From Sunxiuqinia elliptica (GTDB taxonomy: Bacteria > Bacteroidota > Bacteroidia > Bacteroidales > Prolixibacteraceae), in the NCBI RefSeq assembly GCF_900113005.1, contig NZ_FONW01000009.1, forward strand, positions 142,534 to 206,533: a stretch of 64,000 nucleotides of DNA, written 5' to 3'. Below the pieces are notes generated by a model, which was not told where the DNA came from, ran no database searches, and worked only from the letters and a program-made list of their open reading frames with translations. Position numbers and translations under genes: made by a program. Each line of letters opens with the position of its first letter. Within the stretch, counting starts at the first letter, position 1. Below are positions 1 to 8,150 of this stretch, piece by piece.

Positions 1-1351
1 CTAACTCATGATAGCCGGTTTCCAGCGCAATTTGTCCATCTTTTCGGCGGGCACTGTGCGAACCATCATTATCAACAACCAACTGATTATCGATATATAA
101 ACGAGAACCATCATCGGAGTAGGTGTAAAAACGATAAACTCCTTTCTTATCTATTTTCAGATAGGCTGTGTACTCCAATCCGAAATAATCATCTTGTTTG
201 GCGGGCTCCAACGAAATAGAGCTTGCCACGCCACTTGCAACTGGCTTGGCCTTTTTCAGCTCTTCAGTTTGCTTAAATTCCCCTTCAAAATAACGATAAG
301 CAGTGCCAGGCTTTACCCCTTTTACAGAAACTGCTGGAAAGTACTCTGCATTGCTATCGTCATAGGTTAATCCAGAAGGATAATTGAACTTAAATGCCAC
401 CCCTTCATCCGTCCGAATCCAACTATCAAAACGGTAATCACCTTCTGCCAGCTGAATAATCCGGCTCCCTAAAGGTAATTTACCATAAGCATCAGCTCCG
501 GTTCTTTGACCAAAAGCCAGTGCGATCTCTTTATGAATGCCGATGTAATTGTTATCGTGATCATGCCCGGCAAAGACTCCCATAACATCCTTCATCTCGA
601 ACAAAGAAGCGAACAAGCCCGAGTTTAGATCAGCTGAAGCAACACCTTCCTCACGCCTACCAACGGTACTTTCCTTGTCTTCGATAAACTTATACTCAAT
701 TAAAGGAATATGCAGGAAAGCCAGCGAAGGAAGCGGACTTCCAGCGTTTTGTGTAGTAAACTGCTGACTCTGGGTACGATACCAGCCAATCTGGTCAAAA
801 TGAACCCAATCGTAGTCACTCGCTTTGCGGTTGGTGGAATACGAATTTGAGTCGAAACAGTAGAGTACTGCCGCCGTTTGGTCACTTTCCGACGACTTAA
901 TTTCAAGTGCATAATTTCCACAACCTGTTAGCTCCGGCCCTTTGCTACCAACAAAGTAGGGCATCGTTTCCAGAAGCTCAAAAATCTCATCACGTGAAAT
1001 TCCGGGTTCTGCATCATGATTGCCGAGCGTAACAGCCCAAGGTGTTTTTGTCTCAATAAATGGAGTTGCCACGGCCTGCCAGCCTTCTTTTGCTGGGACG
1101 TTGGTAACAATATCACCAGTAAGAATTGCCAAATCAGGTTTCTCCGTTTTTAGCACCATTTCGATTGTTGCCCGCGTTTTTGAGCAATTTGCCGATCCAT
1201 TGTCCCAATGAAGGTCTGTGAATTGTGCTATTTTGAATGACTTATCCTGATGAAATTTCAGTTGATCTTTTTCTTGTTGGCCAGTTGCAGTAACAACAAA
1301 AGCCAGCAAGCAGACCAAAGCTGCCATGGTTTTTATTCTGAATGTATTCAT
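1..1351 (-). CDS. Secreted calcineurin-like metallophosphoesterase with C-terminal PA14 domain (3' end outside window)
   Basis: The reading frame starts at the ATG at 1351 and runs off the window, giving about 450 residues. A signal peptide (about residues 1-25) implies export. The metallophosphatase motifs are all visible: DLH (46-48), GD (79-80), GNHD (110-113), a lone His near 214 and GHDHDN (262-267), so a two-metal phosphoesterase fold is well supported. From about residue 345 a PA14-like beta domain begins (FYTYSDDGSRLYID), a likely carbohydrate-binding module. It resembles the C-terminus of the GH92 gene at 2556. The gene lies 20 bases after the alkaline phosphatase stop and is probably the last known member of the same transcript. 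Substrate unknown; a sugar phosphate or phosphoglycan is plausible. Confidence 0.85.
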   Translation of the reverse strand, partial: MNTFRIKTMAALVCLLAFVVTATGQQEKDQLKFHQDKSFKIAQFTDLHWDNGSANCSKTRATIEMVLKTEKPDLAILTGDIVTNVPAKEGWQAVATPFIETKTPWAVTLGNHDAEPGISRDEIFELLETMPYFVGSKGPELTGCGNYALEIKSSESDQTAAVLYCFDSNSYSTNRKASDYDWVHFDQIGWYRTQSQQFTTQNAGSPLPSLAFLHIPLIEYKFIEDKESTVGRREEGVASADLNSGLFASLFEMKDVMGVFAGHDHDNNYIGIHKEIALAFGQRTGADAYGKLPLGSRIIQLAEGDYRFDSWIRTDEGVAFKFNYPSGLTYDDSNAEYFPAVSVKGVKPGTAYRYFEGEFKQTEELKKAKPVASGVASSISLEPAKQDDYFGLEYTAYLKIDKKGVYRFYTYSDDGSRLYIDNQLVVDNDGSHSARRKDGQIALETGYHEL

Positions 1352-1371
1352 ACCATTAGTTTTAAGGTTTC

Positions 1372-2523
1372 TTACTGCAATTTTAGAAGTTCAGCGATTT
1401 TCCGAAATACGTCCGTGTTTTCGTAAGTACCGGAAAACTCACTCGCGCCCGGGCCATAAGCAAAAACGGGAATGACAATTCCTGAATGGCCTCCTGTAGA
1501 AAAATGGCCTTCAACCTGCCCTGCCTCAATACTACCGTCCAGCAAGGTCAAGCCTCCGGTTTCGTGATCAGCCAACACCACCACCAAGGTTTCTCCGTCT
1601 TTCTCAGCCCACTCCAATACTTTTCCAATGGTCTGATCAAAGTCAAAAATTTCGCCCATCAAGGCAGGCACATCATTCCAGTGGCCGCAGTCATCAATCC
1701 GTGAGCCTTCCAACATGGCAAAAAAGCCTTTCTTGTGCTTGCTCAACTCATCGATTGCTTTCAATGCCGCCTTCTGCCACACATCTCCACGTTCTTTCGC
1801 TAAAGGCAGCTGACCGTCATCAACAACTGCAAAAAGCTTTTCGCCCTTGTAATCTTCAACATCAGCCCAAGAATCAGCCAACTGGTAGCCCCGTTCTTCC
1901 ATTTCCTTTAGCAAATCCCGTTCATCCGATCGCTTATTGAAATCGGTGCGTCCGCCGCCAAAAATAAAATCAACATTACAATTCAGATAACCAGCTGCAA
2001 TTGCTTCCAGCTGCTCACGATCGGCATGGTTAGAGCAAAATGCAGCCGGTGTCGCATCCGTTAATCCGCAAGTGACCACCACTCCTGTTCCAAGGCCTTT
2101 TTCGTGAGCCAAGTCAGTTAGAGAAGTTAGCGGATTCCCGTCCATATCAACCCCTACTGAATGGTACCTTGTTTTCTGTCCTGTTGCCATGGCAGTTCCC
2201 GCAGCCCCCGAATCAGTAATCAACTTGTTTCCGGCATAGGTTCGTGCCAAACCAGTGTAAGGAAAGTTATCCACATTCAATTTCCCTTGGTTGGCCACCC
2301 AAGCCATGGAAATCTGTGTGAGCCCCATTCCGTCTCCAATCATCAGAATGACATTTTTTACTTTCTTCCCTTTTACCGGTTTCACCTGAACCGTTTCATA
2401 AGCCTGTTCAACGGTGTAATTTAATTTATCAGCTTGCTCTTGATTAGCATACTGAGCTCTCAGTCCACTTTGTCCAATTAAAAGAAAACTAAGTATTCCG
2501 AAAATGAATTTGATTGATTTCAT
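1372..2523 (-). CDS. Alkaline phosphatase (PhoA superfamily)
   Basis: This 383-residue exported enzyme hydrolyses phosphate monoesters in the periplasm. The sequence has a signal peptide (1-23), the first metal site MIGDGMG (Asp64), the phosphorylated nucleophile in TDSGAAGTA (Ser105), the HAD motif, the D-x-x-H segment after LEGSRID and the ADHETGG metal motif near the C-terminus. All active-site blocks are present, so the enzyme should be active. The frame stays open upstream to 2598, but that part overlaps the GH92 stop. The ATG at 2523 immediately precedes a good signal peptide and is preferred. It sits 32 bases after the GH92 gene and 20 before the metallophosphoesterase, so three phospho/glyco-hydrolases are likely co-transcribed. 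Confidence 0.93.
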   Translation of the reverse strand: MKSIKFIFGILSFLLIGQSGLRAQYANQEQADKLNYTVEQAYETVQVKPVKGKKVKNVILMIGDGMGLTQISMAWVANQGKLNVDNFPYTGLARTYAGNKLITDSGAAGTAMATGQKTRYHSVGVDMDGNPLTSLTDLAHEKGLGTGVVVTCGLTDATPAAFCSNHADREQLEAIAAGYLNCNVDFIFGGGRTDFNKRSDERDLLKEMEERGYQLADSWADVEDYKGEKLFAVVDDGQLPLAKERGDVWQKAALKAIDELSKHKKGFFAMLEGSRIDDCGHWNDVPALMGEIFDFDQTIGKVLEWAEKDGETLVVVLADHETGGLTLLDGSIEAGQVEGHFSTGGHSGIVIPVFAYGPGASEFSGTYENTDVFRKIAELLKLQ

Positions 2524-2555
2524 TATTTCTATTTTTTCAAAAGTAATTCCAACGT

Positions 2556-5480
2556 TTAATTCCTTACATACAAAGACTCTTTGCTGATTGCCTGCCATTT
2601 TTCTTCACCAGCCTTTTTCCAGCCCCAATCCAATTTCTGGCCCTCATAGTCTTCAAAATAACGCAACTGAAAACGATGCAAGCCCTCCTTCAAAGGAATC
2701 CTTCCTGTTGCCCGAATCGCGGCATGCGATCCATCATTGTAAACCACAGTTGCATCGCCAATTTTCAGGGTACTTCCATCATCTGATTCGGTATAGAACT
2801 CGTAAACACCATCTTCAGGGATAGCAATATACCCGTTGAATTCCAGCCCAAAGTCATCTTCCCTTTCTGCAATCTGAATACTTACCTTGTCCAGAAAACC
2901 CTTTTTAACGACCGGAGCAGATGCCAAATCATCAACAGTTGAAAACTCGCCCTCGTAATATTTGAAGGTTACCCCCTGATGGTTAGCTGATTGTCGATCC
3001 GCCTTTCTGAAAACAGCTTTAACGGCTTGCACTGAAAAGACCGGGCTAGGCTTATAACCTGCTTTAAATGCTCTTGCTGTGAGCTTCATGTCCCGGTCAA
3101 TTTTGAAGGGCTTTTCGTACTTCGTAGAGCTTTCGTTAGGCTCAGAGCCATCCAGCGTATATCTAATTTCGGCGCCAGCTGTTCGGCACCCCAGTTCGCA
3201 GTTGATTTCGTCAATAAAATAATGCAGATCGTTTTTCACATAAGGAACAGAGACTTGCTGCCCGGCCGACATGGAAGAAGGACGCTCTTCTGTTTTCACT
3301 CCCCAATTTTTATTGGGTTGGCTGTCCAAATCAAATTCAAGCACACCTCCCTGCATCAGTATTTCGTGCGTAATGAAAGTCTTGTCAACAGCTTGTCCGT
3401 TAAACTTTACCGATTTGATGTAGATATTTTTCTTCGGATCATTCGCTTTGATCTGAAGGGCCTTGCCATTGTGTAATTGAATGCTTGCCTCTGGAAATAA
3501 TGGAGCGGTCAGCACATACTCGCCAGATCCGGGAGTTACCGGATACAGGCCCAAGCTACTCATCAAGTACCAGGCAGACATCTGTCCACAATCCTCATTT
3601 CCAACAATCCCGTCTGGCTGCGTACTGTACATCTCCTGCAGGATTTGACGAACCATTTCCTGGGTTTTCCACGGTTGTCCGATGTAACAATACAAGTAAG
3701 CCATATGGTGACTTGGCTCATTTCCATGAGCATACTGACCGATCAGACCTGTGATATCCGGAATATCAGTCAACACATCTCCGGACTCGGAAAACAGGTC
3801 ATTCAGAGCTTTTGAGAACAACTCATTTCCACCCATTTGCTGGATCAAGCCATTAACATCATGCGGAACTGCAAAGCGATATTGCCACGCATTGGCTTCG
3901 GTATAAGCTCTCCCGGCCTCGAAAGGATTAAACGGATTTTCCCAGTTTCCATCTTCCCGCTTTCCCCTAAAAAAACCGGTGCTACCATCAAATACATTCA
4001 CGTAAGATTTAGCTCTTCGCATGTATTCTTGGTAGTCAGCTTCATGGCCTAAAGCTTTTGCCATTTGAGCAATACACCAATCGTCGTAGGCATATTCCAG
4101 CAAACAGGAAACCGACTCTTTCTTGATGTTGGCAGGAATAAACCCATTCTGCACGTAATATTTTCCGCCTTTTCTAGAACTATTTGAGGAGACTTTCATC
4201 GCTTCAAATGCCTTTTCGGCATCGAAGCCTCGAATCCCTTTCAAATAAGCATCAGCAATAACTGACACCGAATGATAACCAATCATCGTACCGGTTTCTC
4301 CTGAAGACAAGGGCCAAATTGGTAATTCGCCTGTTTCTTCGTACATCGCCAACATCGAGCGGATAATATCTTCCGTAAGCTCCTCGTTGATTAAGGTCAT
4401 CAGCGGATGCCAAGTTCTGAAGGTATCCCAAAGCGACAAAGTTGAATACATTTTCTGTCCTTGTGGTAAACTCTTGATCATGCCATCATGAGTCCGGTAC
4501 TGCCCATTGACATCAGAAGTAACATTAGGCACAACCATAGCATGATATAAGGCGGTGTAAAAGACTTGTTGCTGCTCTTCAGTTCCTCCTTTTACCTGAA
4601 CTACCGACAAAGCATCAGCCCAACTCTTCTCCGCTTTCAGTTTCTTGCCATCAAAATCAAATCCATCGGTTTCTGCATTCAAATTCTCCAAAGCATTTTC
4701 AATACTCACCAAAGAAGTTCCCAATTCAACTTCAATTACTTCGCCCGCTTGGGTTTCGTAGTTGACAATTGCCTGCAGGTTATCTCCTTCCAAATGGGTT
4801 AAGCTGTCTGTCAGCTTTCCATCAGACACAAAGTGAAGGCTTTTAAATGGTTTTGAGAAACGAGCGACAAAATAGATGTGCTGCTTGGGCGTCCAGCCCG
4901 TAGATACACGAGCTCCTGCAATTTCACTCTCGCTCAACTGCTTAAGTTCCAAATGTTCAATAGCCTCATTATCGAGGCTATGATGCAAATCAACAACCAA
5001 CTTGGCATCTGACGATTCCGGGAAAGTATAGCGATGAACACCGACATGAGGAGTAGCAGTCAGCTCAGCCGTAATGGCATCATCCGCAAAACTTACTCGG
5101 TAATAGCCTGGCGAGGCTTCTTCCTCTTGATGAGAAAAAGTATGTGGTGAAAAAATATATCCTTTTGCCTTCAGATTCAACGGCAACGTTGTTGGATGAA
5201 TCAAAATATCACCCAAATCGATGGCTCCTGTTCCACTAAGATGTGTGTGCGAAAATCCATAAATCAAACTGTCGCTGTAATGATATCCTGAGCAAGCATC
5301 CCAGTTTCCACGGCGTGTGTCCGGGCTTAACTGTACAGCACCAAAAGGAGTTGTTGCTCCCGGATAGGTGTGTCCATGAAAATCTGTTCCGATAAACGGA
5401 TCGACAGATTCAATCGGAGTTTGTTGCTTGCATCCGATTAAGGCTATAAATAAAATAATCAAACTGAATTTCGTATGCAT
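2556..5480 (-). CDS. GH92 family alpha-mannosidase lipoprotein with chitobiase-like and PA14 C-terminal domains
   Basis: This 974-residue protein has a lipoprotein signal (lipobox ending at Cys17), so it is probably anchored to the outer membrane or exported. The body shows the GH92 pattern: VDPFIGT, PGATTPFGAVQLSPD, GFSHTHLSGTG, LWDTFRTWHPL, GNEPSHHMAY and GNEDCGQMSAWY. GH92 enzymes are calcium-dependent exo-alpha-mannosidases, mostly acting on alpha-1,2, 1,3 or 1,6 bonds; a few remove mannose from mannose-phosphodiesters. After the catalytic region come a chitobiase/hexosaminidase C-terminal-like domain (about 755-825, YTLDGSEP) and a PA14 domain (about 838-974). It is longer than a plain GH92 (about 750) because of these two modules. 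It is downstream of the phosphodiesterase gene and upstream of the phosphatase gene. Linkage specificity cannot be read from sequence. Confidence 0.94.
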   Translation of the reverse strand: MHTKFSLIILFIALIGCKQQTPIESVDPFIGTDFHGHTYPGATTPFGAVQLSPDTRRGNWDACSGYHYSDSLIYGFSHTHLSGTGAIDLGDILIHPTTLPLNLKAKGYIFSPHTFSHQEEEASPGYYRVSFADDAITAELTATPHVGVHRYTFPESSDAKLVVDLHHSLDNEAIEHLELKQLSESEIAGARVSTGWTPKQHIYFVARFSKPFKSLHFVSDGKLTDSLTHLEGDNLQAIVNYETQAGEVIEVELGTSLVSIENALENLNAETDGFDFDGKKLKAEKSWADALSVVQVKGGTEEQQQVFYTALYHAMVVPNVTSDVNGQYRTHDGMIKSLPQGQKMYSTLSLWDTFRTWHPLMTLINEELTEDIIRSMLAMYEETGELPIWPLSSGETGTMIGYHSVSVIADAYLKGIRGFDAEKAFEAMKVSSNSSRKGGKYYVQNGFIPANIKKESVSCLLEYAYDDWCIAQMAKALGHEADYQEYMRRAKSYVNVFDGSTGFFRGKREDGNWENPFNPFEAGRAYTEANAWQYRFAVPHDVNGLIQQMGGNELFSKALNDLFSESGDVLTDIPDITGLIGQYAHGNEPSHHMAYLYCYIGQPWKTQEMVRQILQEMYSTQPDGIVGNEDCGQMSAWYLMSSLGLYPVTPGSGEYVLTAPLFPEASIQLHNGKALQIKANDPKKNIYIKSVKFNGQAVDKTFITHEILMQGGVLEFDLDSQPNKNWGVKTEERPSSMSAGQQVSVPYVKNDLHYFIDEINCELGCRTAGAEIRYTLDGSEPNESSTKYEKPFKIDRDMKLTARAFKAGYKPSPVFSVQAVKAVFRKADRQSANHQGVTFKYYEGEFSTVDDLASAPVVKKGFLDKVSIQIAEREDDFGLEFNGYIAIPEDGVYEFYTESDDGSTLKIGDATVVYNDGSHAAIRATGRIPLKEGLHRFQLRYFEDYEGQKLDWGWKKAGEEKWQAISKESLYVRN

Positions 5481-5631
5481 TGTATGTTATTTTCTGATTT
5501 GTAGTTTGCAATGTTTTTACGTCCTGCCTATCCTCTTGATTTGAAATTGGCACGCTGCCGAACCTTAATTTTTTTAGGGGGTCAACTAAACTCGTAAAAT
5601 CGTTCATCAGCATTCCGCATGTACCAAAGAC

Positions 5632-6420
5632 TTACTTGCCTGTCTGTAGAAATTCTTGTAGTCCTTTCAAATCGTCGGCACCAATAATGGCAACACCAGC
5701 ATCTTTCAGCTCTTTCCATATTGCCATGCGCTGGCTTTCCGTTTTATTAGGAGTTCCCCAAAAACGTAGCAGGCAACCTTTACTTTTAGCCTGTTCAACA
5801 AGTTGCCGTAAGTGCTCTTTTTCTTTGAGAGGAAATTCCCCTTTCCCATTCCATAAAAAATGGTCGGTCCAACTATCGCTAACCCAAGGCATCAATTGAG
5901 CCTCAACTCCTGTTTTTAAATCTTTTAAACGGCCGTCGTAACCCGCGTAACGAACTTTCTGATTGGCCATTAAATTCATTGGACGATTTCCTGAAACAAC
6001 TACTTGCACTGCCCTTTGCGTTTGTTTTCCATTTTTAACAACTGCCAAGCAGTCCTCGTAATCTTCTAATATTTTATGAAGCAATTGATAGGTTTTAACC
6101 GCATCATCCTTGATATCAACCAACAAATAAATTGAGTGCCCGTCACCGTAAACAGCACCTCCATTTTCCTGAATTAAATTCTGCAGCGGATTCAGATAAA
6201 GAGTACGTAATGTCCTTCCAGGTTTTATTTCATCAAAATCGTGCGCAACGAAGAGCGAATCACCAATAGTATAAATATCTGCCTCGATACTTCGAAAATC
6301 AAAGGAAAGTGCATCCAATAGAGGACGCTTGTGCTCATAATCGTTGTGAGCATGAGCAATAGGCTGAGCTCCCGCCATACAGCTAGCCAATAGCCAAGCA
6401 ACTGTTAGCCAAAACTTCAT
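5632..6420 (-). CDS. Secreted glycerophosphodiester phosphodiesterase / PI-PLC-like enzyme
   Basis: The 262-residue protein starts with a signal peptide (cleavage near AGAQ, residue 19) and has a TIM-barrel phosphodiesterase signature: HAHNDY at the first strand, IEADIY (the Glu-x-Asp metal pair) and VAHD. This is the Bacteroidota branch annotated as PI-specific phospholipase C/glycerophosphodiesterase. Known members split phosphodiesters such as glycerophospho-alcohols; the natural substrate here is unknown. It lies between a strong terminator after susD and the GH92 gene, 151 bases before the latter, so it may open a second transcription unit of the locus. In context it could cut a phosphodiester bridge before the mannosidase and phosphatases act. 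Confidence 0.82.
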   Translation of the reverse strand: MKFWLTVAWLLASCMAGAQPIAHAHNDYEHKRPLLDALSFDFRSIEADIYTIGDSLFVAHDFDEIKPGRTLRTLYLNPLQNLIQENGGAVYGDGHSIYLLVDIKDDAVKTYQLLHKILEDYEDCLAVVKNGKQTQRAVQVVVSGNRPMNLMANQKVRYAGYDGRLKDLKTGVEAQLMPWVSDSWTDHFLWNGKGEFPLKEKEHLRQLVEQAKSKGCLLRFWGTPNKTESQRMAIWKELKDAGVAIIGADDLKGLQEFLQTGK

Positions 6421-6578
6421 AGGATTTAATTGTTTTTTCGATGGCTATAAAGCCATGTGTTGCTAAGGTTAGTAGAACAACGACAAGACCGGCTAAAAAA
6501 GCCTGCCAATCGTTCCATTAAAAATTCAGCATCTACCCAAAAGAGCTTATAAGAAGCTCCACACGGTACTGTAAAAAA

Positions 6579-6633
6579 AGAGGATGCACCTTAAACCCTC
6601 TTAAAAGTTGAAACAAACCGCGGTGCATCCTCT
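6579..6633 (-). terminator. Intrinsic terminator after susD
   Basis: A perfect 12-bp inverted repeat (arms 6579-6590 and 6622-6633) encloses a 31-base loop and is followed, on the minus strand, by seven T. It lies 22 bases beyond the susD stop and should separate the susC-susD transcript from the enzyme genes downstream, or allow only partial read-through. The loop is longer than usual. Confidence 0.8.
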
Positions 6634-6654
6634 ACTACTTCACTGAAAACTCAT

Positions 6655-8139
6655 TTAATAGCCTGGATTTTGTTCCAGTACACCATTACTGTTATCAATT
6701 TCCCCTTGAGGTAAAGGGAACACGTTATGAATTGATGGTTTATAATTTCTAGGTCCACGTGGATCGTCGATACCTGCATTGTAAATTTCTTCCGCAAGTC
6801 CCCAACGTACCAAGTCATAATGTCTGCATTCTTCAAAGGCCAACTCGCAACGTCTTTCTTTTACAAGATCGTTAAATGTAGGTTCAGCAATTGCTTTAGA
6901 AGCATCGCCATTGAATGCACGAACACGAACTTTATTGAATGACTCTGCAGCTTCGGCAACACCTAAATCACGGTTGGCCGGGCCACCATTATTCAACATG
7001 ATTGTAGCTTCAGCATTCAGCAACAATACATCCGAGTAACGCAAAATAGGAATGTCCAATCCACTTTCCCAACCAACATATTTTTCTTGGTAAGGATGAG
7101 CAAACTTCACACAGATGTAATCGGTTCCCCACGAGCCAACCAAGTCTTTGCTCAACACAGTCGTGGTTCCGTCAAACTTGAATTCACCACCATTCACATC
7201 AACCAAGGTTGCCTTTCTACGGGTATCGCCTTCTTCGAACGCTTTTGCCAAGCTGGCTGTAGGAGCAAAATAGTTCCATCCAGAACCATTGGTAATGCTT
7301 CCTGGCAAGTGAACAATTGAAGTAATTGTTCCTTGGTGACGCACGGGCTTACAACGTAAAGAAAACAGGTGCTCTGAAGCATTTTCTGAGGTCGTTGAAA
7401 ACGCATCCTGGTAATTTGGCAACAACTCATATTGCTGGCTATCGATCACCTGATCACTAGCCGTTTTACTTGCTTCCCATTTTCCTTCGAAAGCATACAC
7501 TTTAGCCAACAATCCAAGGGCTGATCCTTTATGTGGACGTCCCATTTCTTCGCCAGCGTATTCCCACTCCGTGAATAAATCAGCTGCCGCTTTCAAATAG
7601 TTTTCAACCCGGGTATAGCTATCTTCCAAGCTTAAGCGAGGCTCATTCACATTGCTCTCTGCTTCGTAATCATAGAAAGGAACTCCACCATATTTCTGAA
7701 TCAGTTGGAAATAAGCAAATCCCAAAAGGAAATTAGCTTCACCTAAAATCCGGTCTTTGCGTTGCTGATTCATTTCAATCTCTGGTACATTTTTCAACAC
7801 GTCATTACAACGTCTGATAATTTTATAAAAGTCAGACCAATAGCTTTTTGCATAACCTGCAACATTCACATTCGTTGTAAAGTTGGTCATGTTAATAACC
7901 GCTGTTTTATTTTTGTTGACAATGAAATCGTCACCAGCTGTTGATAACCAGAAATGACCACGGCCATAACTTTCCTCGAAATACAATGGTTCGTAGGCTG
8001 CATTGATCCCGAGTTCAGCATCTTCAGCAGTATTCCAAAAGGTCCCTAGTCCGTACGGACTTTTATCTAAAAAGTCTTCGTTGCATGAAGATGCAACAAG
8101 CGTGATAAATAGTAATATAATGATTCTAAATCGCTTCAT
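6655..8139 (-). CDS. SusD/RagB-family outer-membrane glycan-binding lipoprotein
   Basis: The 494-residue protein has a short lipoprotein signal with the lipobox ending at Cys19 (LVASSC), then the SusD pattern: an N-terminal helix-rich half with TPR-like repeats (NDVLKNVPEIE, EANFLLGFAYFQLIQKYGGVPF) and the typical C-terminal segment (LVKERRCELAFEECRHYDLVRWG, then FPLPQGEIDNS). SusD proteins cap the SusC barrel and capture the oligosaccharide at the cell surface. The start is 11 bases after the susC stop, the normal paired arrangement. The sequence shows no domain that names the ligand. Confidence 0.97.
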   Translation of the reverse strand: MKRFRIIILLFITLVASSCNEDFLDKSPYGLGTFWNTAEDAELGINAAYEPLYFEESYGRGHFWLSTAGDDFIVNKNKTAVINMTNFTTNVNVAGYAKSYWSDFYKIIRRCNDVLKNVPEIEMNQQRKDRILGEANFLLGFAYFQLIQKYGGVPFYDYEAESNVNEPRLSLEDSYTRVENYLKAAADLFTEWEYAGEEMGRPHKGSALGLLAKVYAFEGKWEASKTASDQVIDSQQYELLPNYQDAFSTTSENASEHLFSLRCKPVRHQGTITSIVHLPGSITNGSGWNYFAPTASLAKAFEEGDTRRKATLVDVNGGEFKFDGTTTVLSKDLVGSWGTDYICVKFAHPYQEKYVGWESGLDIPILRYSDVLLLNAEATIMLNNGGPANRDLGVAEAAESFNKVRVRAFNGDASKAIAEPTFNDLVKERRCELAFEECRHYDLVRWGLAEEIYNAGIDDPRGPRNYKPSIHNVFPLPQGEIDNSNGVLEQNPGY

Positions 8140-8150
8140 TTCCCCAAACT

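Noticed and set aside
2524..2598. Longer N-terminus for the alkaline phosphatase
   Set aside because: The extra 25 residues overlap the GH92 end and precede a perfect signal peptide; the ATG at 2523 is better.
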